This document shows, one piece after another, positions 31,919-36,095 of a stretch of 36,095 bases of DNA. The stretch is taken from positions 1 through 36,095 of the forward strand of contig DCXY01000046.1 of assembly GCA_002329155.1 (NCBI GenBank). The letters are read 5' to 3'. This DNA is from Stenotrophomonas sp. UBA2124. GTDB lineage: Bacteria > Pseudomonadota > Gammaproteobacteria > Xanthomonadales > Xanthomonadaceae. Position 1 is the first letter of the stretch; the number at the start of each line of letters is the position of its first letter. The notes beneath the pieces were generated by a model that was given only the letters and a program-made list of their open reading frames with translations, was not told where the DNA came from and did no database searches. Position numbers and translations under genes: made by a program.

Positions 31919-32492
31919 GTTGCCACGACGGGCGGCCCTGCTGCTGGCGCTGCTGGCCGCGGGCGGGGCTGCTGCCGCACAGGCCGCGGTGCCCAACAAT
32001 CTGCCGGGGTTGCAGCAGCCGCCAGCGGCCAGCGCGCCAGCTGCGACACCGCAGGCCAGCTGGGCGACGATGACGCCGCCACAGCGGCGCGAGCTGCGCG
32101 CCCGCTACGCGGCCTGGCGCGCGCTGCCTGAAACCGAGCGCCAGCGCATCCGCCACGCCGCCGCCTCGCTGGCCAGCAAATCCGCCAGCGACCAGGCCGG
32201 CGTGCGCGCACAATTCCAGAACATGGACCAGATGCACCGCGATGGCTGGCTGCTGGGCCCACAACTGGGCATCACCTACGCGCGGCTGCAGCCGCTGCTG
32301 GGCTACCTGCCGCAGGACCAGCGCGAGCCGATGCTGGCCCTGCTGCGCCAGCTCGAACCCACCGAGCTGGAACTGTTGAGCCTGATCTCGCTGCGTACCC
32401 CGCCGCAGGGCCGCCAGGCACTGCGCAGCGAGCTGCTCGCGGTGCCTGCCGCGCGGCGCGAGGCGTGGCTGCGGGCCAAGGTGGGTGGCTGA
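31905..32492 (+). CDS. DUF3106-family exported protein
   Basis: A 195-aa protein of unknown function. A signal peptide (about 1-29, MPRTELPRRAALLLALLAAGG then Ala-rich) is followed by a short Pro/Ala linker and a helical domain. The domain has repeated Leu-Pro-x-x-x-R patterns (PPQRRELRARYAAWRALPETERQRIRHAA and LPQDQREPMLALLRQL), the style of DUF3106. The ATG at 31905 has TGGAG 7 bases upstream and lies inside the end of the preceding gene, so the two are probably translated together. In other proteobacteria DUF3106 genes sit beside an ECF sigma factor and a DUF3619 gene, which supports the reading of the upstream gene. Confidence 0.75.
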   Translation: MPRTELPRRAALLLALLAAGGAAAAQAAVPNNLPGLQQPPAASAPAATPQASWATMTPPQRRELRARYAAWRALPETERQRIRHAAASLASKSASDQAGVRAQFQNMDQMHRDGWLLGPQLGITYARLQPLLGYLPQDQREPMLALLRQLEPTELELLSLISLRTPPQGRQALRSELLAVPAARREAWLRAKVGG

Positions 32493-32637
32493 CCACGCCG
32501 CCCTTCACGCCGCCATGTACATGGGCGCGTTCAACCGCGGGTAGGGCGATGACGCGGCCACCACGCTAGAATGCGCACACTCCGCGACCCGGCATCCGCG
32601 CAATCCAGCGCCGTCCGCAGTCCGCGCCATCTGTTCT

Positions 32638-34002
32638 ATGTCCACTGTTTCCGCCACGCCGCGCTTCCTGCAGGAAGTGCGGGCAACTGGTTTCCTCGCA
32701 CTGCCGCTGGTGCTGGGCCATGTATCGGCCGGCCTCATCGCCTTCGTTGACAACACCATCGCCGGCCACCATGGCACGGACACCTTTGCCGCGGTCAGCA
32801 TCGGCACCGCGCTGCTGTGGCTGCCGATGCTGGTACCGATCGGCACACTGATCTCGCTCACCGCCTCGGTGTCGCAGCTGCATGGTGCTGGCCGCGATGA
32901 TGAAATCGGCCCGCTGTTCCGCCAGGCACTGTGGCTGGGTGTCGGCCTGAGCGCGCTGATGTTCGCCTTCCTGAGCGTGGTGCCGGCGTTCCTGCCTGCC
33001 TTCGGCATCGCCGCGGACATCGTGCCCGGTGCCACCGGCTTCCTGCACACCATCCGCTGGGGCGTGCCGGCGCTGACGCTGTACTTCTGCATGCGTTACC
33101 TGAGCGAAGGCATGCACTGGACGCTGCCGACCATGGTGCTCGGCTTTGGTGGCCTGCTGGTGCTGGGGCCGCTGGGCTACGCGCTGTGCAACGGTCGCTT
33201 TGGCTTTCCCGAGATGGGCGCCGAAGGCCTGGGCATCGCCTCGGCGGTAACCATGTGGGTGCAGGCGCTGTGCTTTGCCGGCTACCTGTGGACCACCAGG
33301 CGCTTCGCGCACCTGCGCCTGTTCGAGCACTTCGAGCTGCCGCGCTGGAGCGCCATCTGGGATCTGCTGCGCACCGGCCTGCCCATCGGCATCACCGTGC
33401 TGATGGAAGGTGGTCTGTTCATCATCACCGCGCTGCTGATCGGCCGCATTGGTGCGGTGGAAGCCAGCGCGCACCAGATTGCCATCAACGTGGCGCAGCT
33501 GTGCTTCATGATCCCGATGGGCGTGGCCGAGGCCACCACCGTGCGCGTGGGCCATGCGGTGGGCAGCAACGACCCGCTGGGCGTGCGCCGCGCCTCATGG
33601 GCCGGCTTCGCCATCGTGCTGGTCACCCAGCTGATCTCCATCACCGGCCTGCTGCTGGGGCACAACGCAGTGGTGCGGCTGTATACCGATGATCTGGCAG
33701 TGGCCATGCTTGCCTCCACGCTGCTGCTGTATGCGGCCACATTCCAGATTCCCGACGGCATCCAGGTGCTGTCCGCCGGCGCGCTGCGCGGGCTGAAGGA
33801 CACCCGTGTGCCCATGTTCATCGCCATGTTCGCCTACTGGGGCGTCGGCATGCCGGTGGGTGCCGGCCTGGGCCTCCGCCTGGGCTGGGGCCCGCAGGGC
33901 ATGTGGATAGGCCTGATCCTGGGCCTGAGCGTGGCTGCGATACTGCTGGGCTGGCGCCTGCGGGTGAGCAGCCGGCGCTTGATCTTCCACGCTTCACCCT
34001 GA
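32638..34002 (+). CDS. MATE-family multidrug efflux protein (NorM-like)
   Basis: A 454-aa inner-membrane antiporter with about 12 hydrophobic segments, arranged as two MatE halves. Evidence includes the start LALPLVLGHVSAGLIAFVDNTIAG and WLPMLVPIGTLISLTASVSQLHGAGR in the first half. The second half has EASAHQIAINVAQLCFMIPMGVAEATTVRVGHAVG, where the family carries its conserved Ala-His-Gln-Ile-Ala segment. It exports cationic drugs or dyes using sodium or proton gradients; specificity is unknown. The start at 32638 gives full length. TAGAAT (32567-32572) resembles a -10 element, giving a leader of about 60 bases, but no -35 is apparent and no good ribosome-binding site is seen. Confidence 0.93.
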   Translation: MSTVSATPRFLQEVRATGFLALPLVLGHVSAGLIAFVDNTIAGHHGTDTFAAVSIGTALLWLPMLVPIGTLISLTASVSQLHGAGRDDEIGPLFRQALWLGVGLSALMFAFLSVVPAFLPAFGIAADIVPGATGFLHTIRWGVPALTLYFCMRYLSEGMHWTLPTMVLGFGGLLVLGPLGYALCNGRFGFPEMGAEGLGIASAVTMWVQALCFAGYLWTTRRFAHLRLFEHFELPRWSAIWDLLRTGLPIGITVLMEGGLFIITALLIGRIGAVEASAHQIAINVAQLCFMIPMGVAEATTVRVGHAVGSNDPLGVRRASWAGFAIVLVTQLISITGLLLGHNAVVRLYTDDLAVAMLASTLLLYAATFQIPDGIQVLSAGALRGLKDTRVPMFIAMFAYWGVGMPVGAGLGLRLGWGPQGMWIGLILGLSVAAILLGWRLRVSSRRLIFHASP

Positions 34003-34072
34003 CTTACAGGCCATGCCGGCATTGGCCGGTTGTGGTTATCCTGCCTTGCAACCAGCCCCTTCCGGAGCGTCC

Positions 34073-35980
34073 ATGAATCCCCCACCCCTGCCGCGTCGCA
34101 ACCCCATTGCCAGCTTCTTCGTCGGCCTGTGGGACGTGATGAACTTCACCCGCCGGTTGATCCTCAACCTGCTGTTCTTCGGCCTGTTGCTGCTGTTCCT
34201 GATGATCTTCATGGCGGTACTGGGCAAGGGCGCGTCCTCGGCCAAGGTGCTGCAGGAGCGCACCACGCTGGTGATCGCGCCGGAAGGCCGGCTGGTGGAG
34301 CAGTACAGCACCGACCCGGTGAGCCGCGCGCTGGCCAAGGCGCTGGGCGAAACCAACGCCGGGGAAATCCAGCTGCGCGATCTGGTGCGTGCCATCGAGG
34401 CGGCCAAGAACGACAAGAAGATCGAGCGCGTGGTGCTGAACCTGGACAAGCTGCAGCCCAGCGGCTTCGCTTCCATGCGTGAAGTGACCAGTGCGCTGCA
34501 GGAGCTGCGTGCGGCCAAGAAGCAGGTGGTGGCCTTCAGCGAGAACATGAGCCAGTCGCAGTACCTGCTGGCCGCGCAGGCCGACGAGGTCTACCTGGAC
34601 CCGATGGGCAGCCTGCTGCTTGAAGGCCTGGGCCGCTACCGCCAGTACTTCCGCACCGGCCTGCAGGAAAAGCTGGGCGTGGACGTGCACCTGTTCAAGG
34701 TGGGCGAATACAAATCCGCCGCCGAGCCCTACGTGCTGGACGCGGCATCGCCGCAGGCCAAGGAAGCGGACCTGTTCTGGATGAACGACGTGTGGCAGCG
34801 TTACCTGGGCGACATCGCCAAGGCGCGCAAGCTTGACGCCACCCAGCTGGCCGCCGGCATCGACACCCTGCCCGAAGGCATTGCCGCCGTCGAAGGCGAC
34901 CTGGCCCGCTTCGCGCTGCAGCAGAAGCTGGTGGACGGTCTGAAGACCCGCGAGGAAGTGGACGCCCTGCTGACCGAGCGTGGCATGGCCGATACCGATG
35001 CGGACGGCGGTTACCGCCAGATCGCGCTGGCCGACTACCTCACCCAGATCGACGCGCGCCGCTCGCCGGTGGATTCGCGTCCGCAGGTGGCGGTGGTGGT
35101 GGCCGAAGGCGAAATCGCCGGTGGCGACCTGCCGGCAGGCCGCATCGGCGGCGTGTCCACTTCGGCGCTGCTGCGTGATGCGCGCGACGACGATGACGTG
35201 AAGGCCGTGGTGCTGCGCGTGGATTCGCCCGGTGGTGAAGTATTCGCCTCCGAGCAGATCCGCCGTGAAGTGGAAGCACTCAAGGCGGCGGGCAAGCCGG
35301 TGGTGGTGTCGATGGGCGACATGGCTGCTTCCGGTGGTTACTGGATCAGCATGAACGCCGACCGCATCTACGCCGACGAATCGACCATCACCGGCTCCAT
35401 CGGCATCTTCGGCATGATTCCGAACTTCGCCCGCAGCCTGGACAAGATCGGCGTGCACACCGATGGCGTGGGCACCACCCGCTTTGCCGGTGCCTTCGAC
35501 GTGACCCGCCCGATGGACCCGGCCGTGGGCCAGGTGATCCAGTCGGTGATCAACAAGGGCTATGCCGATTTCACCGGCAAGGTGGCGCAGGCGCGCAACA
35601 AGCCGGTCGAGGCCGTGGACGAAGTGGCCCGTGGCCGCGTGTGGAGCGGTGCGCAGGCCAAGGAGCGTGGGCTGGTGGACGAGTTTGGTGGCCTGAAGGC
35701 TGCCGTGGCCGACGCCGCCACCCGCGCCAAGCTGGGTGAAGCCGGCAAGTACCGCGTGCGTTACATCGAGAAGGCCGCTACTCCGTTCGCCCAGTTCATG
35801 ACCGGCTTCGCCGGCAGCCGCATGGGCGCGTGGATGCTGTCCGATTCGGGCCTGGCCCGCATGCTGCTGGCCAAGCAGATGCCGGAGCTGGACACCCAGC
35901 TGCGGTTCGTCGAGGACGCGGTGAAGGACCGCAACGGCGCACCGGTGAAGTCGCTGGCCTACTGCTTCTGCGGCCTGTAA
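34073..35980 (+). CDS. sppA: Signal peptide peptidase SppA, 67K type
   Basis: Membrane-bound serine protease that degrades cleaved signal peptides; 635 aa, the long double-domain form (E. coli 618 aa). A single membrane helix lies at about 29-52 (LILNLLFFGLLLLFLMIFMAVL). The N-terminal half holds the general base Lys214 in GEYKSAAEPY. The C-terminal half holds the nucleophile Ser420 in DMAASGGYW, matching the Ser/Lys dyad of E. coli SppA. The ATG at 34073 follows GGAG by 6 bases; an in-frame ATG at 34013 would add 20 residues without such a site. The gene is followed by a strong terminator. Confidence 0.95.
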   Translation: MNPPPLPRRNPIASFFVGLWDVMNFTRRLILNLLFFGLLLLFLMIFMAVLGKGASSAKVLQERTTLVIAPEGRLVEQYSTDPVSRALAKALGETNAGEIQLRDLVRAIEAAKNDKKIERVVLNLDKLQPSGFASMREVTSALQELRAAKKQVVAFSENMSQSQYLLAAQADEVYLDPMGSLLLEGLGRYRQYFRTGLQEKLGVDVHLFKVGEYKSAAEPYVLDAASPQAKEADLFWMNDVWQRYLGDIAKARKLDATQLAAGIDTLPEGIAAVEGDLARFALQQKLVDGLKTREEVDALLTERGMADTDADGGYRQIALADYLTQIDARRSPVDSRPQVAVVVAEGEIAGGDLPAGRIGGVSTSALLRDARDDDDVKAVVLRVDSPGGEVFASEQIRREVEALKAAGKPVVVSMGDMAASGGYWISMNADRIYADESTITGSIGIFGMIPNFARSLDKIGVHTDGVGTTRFAGAFDVTRPMDPAVGQVIQSVINKGYADFTGKVAQARNKPVEAVDEVARGRVWSGAQAKERGLVDEFGGLKAAVADAATRAKLGEAGKYRVRYIEKAATPFAQFMTGFAGSRMGAWMLSDSGLARMLLAKQMPELDTQLRFVEDAVKDRNGAPVKSLAYCFCGL

Positions 35981-36003
35981 TCCCACCACTGCAGTTGGCT
36001 GAA

Positions 36004-36036
36004 AACAACGCCGCCCGATGGGCGGCGTTGTTGTTT
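36004..36036 (+). terminator. Intrinsic terminator of sppA
   Basis: Perfect 13-bp stem AACAACGCCGCCC/GGGCGGCGTTGTT with a GAT loop, followed by GTTT. It starts 24 bases after the sppA stop. Confidence 0.92.
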
Positions 36037-36076
36037 GCGCCGTTGCGAATAGCAGCCTGACCTTCGACCTGACGAG

Positions 36077-36095
36077 CCCCTCTCCCGCTTGCGGG
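36077..36095. repeat. Palindrome cut by the window end
   Basis: The last bases read CCCCTCTCCCGCTTGCGGG, the left arm, loop and start of the right arm of a hairpin (CCCGC/GCGGG around TT) that probably continues beyond the window. It may be a terminator or REP-like element for the next gene. Confidence 0.4.

Noticed and set aside
32567..32572. Firm promoter call for the MATE gene at TAGAAT
   Set aside because: The -10 match is fair, but no -35 element lies at usual spacing, so it is only mentioned in the gene entry.
34004..35989. 661-codon minus-strand frame opposite sppA
   Set aside because: It is antisense to a gene with an intact Ser/Lys dyad and is rich in His/Gln/Val like the other antisense frames.

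Overview
The window looks like chromosome of a high-G+C gammaproteobacterium of the Xanthomonadaceae, most likely Stenotrophomonas (S. maltophilia group). The reasons are the protein sequences of rho, rhlB, rpoH and the TonB-dependent receptor, the many short palindromes with a terminal GTAG (the SMAG/REP type known from S. maltophilia), and the mix of housekeeping genes with a carbohydrate-utilisation locus. No tRNA, rRNA, CRISPR array, transposase or phage gene was seen.

Layout. (1) 1-4150: trxA and rho run leftwards (rho is cut by the window edge) and rhlB runs rightwards from the shared region. (2) 4413-7632: a compact rightward operon of ftsE, ftsX, a tandem-receiver response regulator and ung. 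(3) 7813-8688: rpoH, preceded by a near-consensus sigma-E promoter and followed by a strong terminator. (4) 8760-12635: small metabolic genes (GFA-type protein, ABM-type monooxygenase, type II NADH dehydrogenase, NYN/LOTUS RNase-like protein, GST) with SMAG palindromes. (5) 12835-28129: the central accessory region. A leftward TonB-dependent receptor stands opposite a rightward seven-gene operon: GH92 alpha-mannosidase, LacI regulator, FucP-type MFS transporter, PfkB sugar kinase, AGE-family isomerase, GH2 beta-mannosidase and GH47 alpha-mannosidase. (6) 28297-35980: priA (leftward), an unusual membrane protein resembling a decayed ECF sigma factor joined to a DUF3619-like tail, a DUF3106 protein, a MATE efflux pump and sppA.

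How the central locus probably works (inference). The receptor brings mannose-rich oligosaccharides, such as high-mannose N-glycans, across the outer membrane. Exported GH92 and lipid-anchored GH47 remove alpha-mannose, and GH2 cleaves the beta-mannosyl core linkage. The MFS protein imports mannose, the AGE enzyme isomerises it to fructose, and the PfkB kinase makes fructose 6-phosphate. Three matching palindromes centred on ATCGAT lie in the divergent control region and are the likely operators of the LacI protein.

The two most unusual signals are near 30.6-31.9 kb. Upstream of priA there are two perfect DnaA boxes as an inverted repeat, a third near-match, a consensus IHF site and an A+T-rich patch. 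Next to it is the apparent sigma-factor/membrane-protein fusion.
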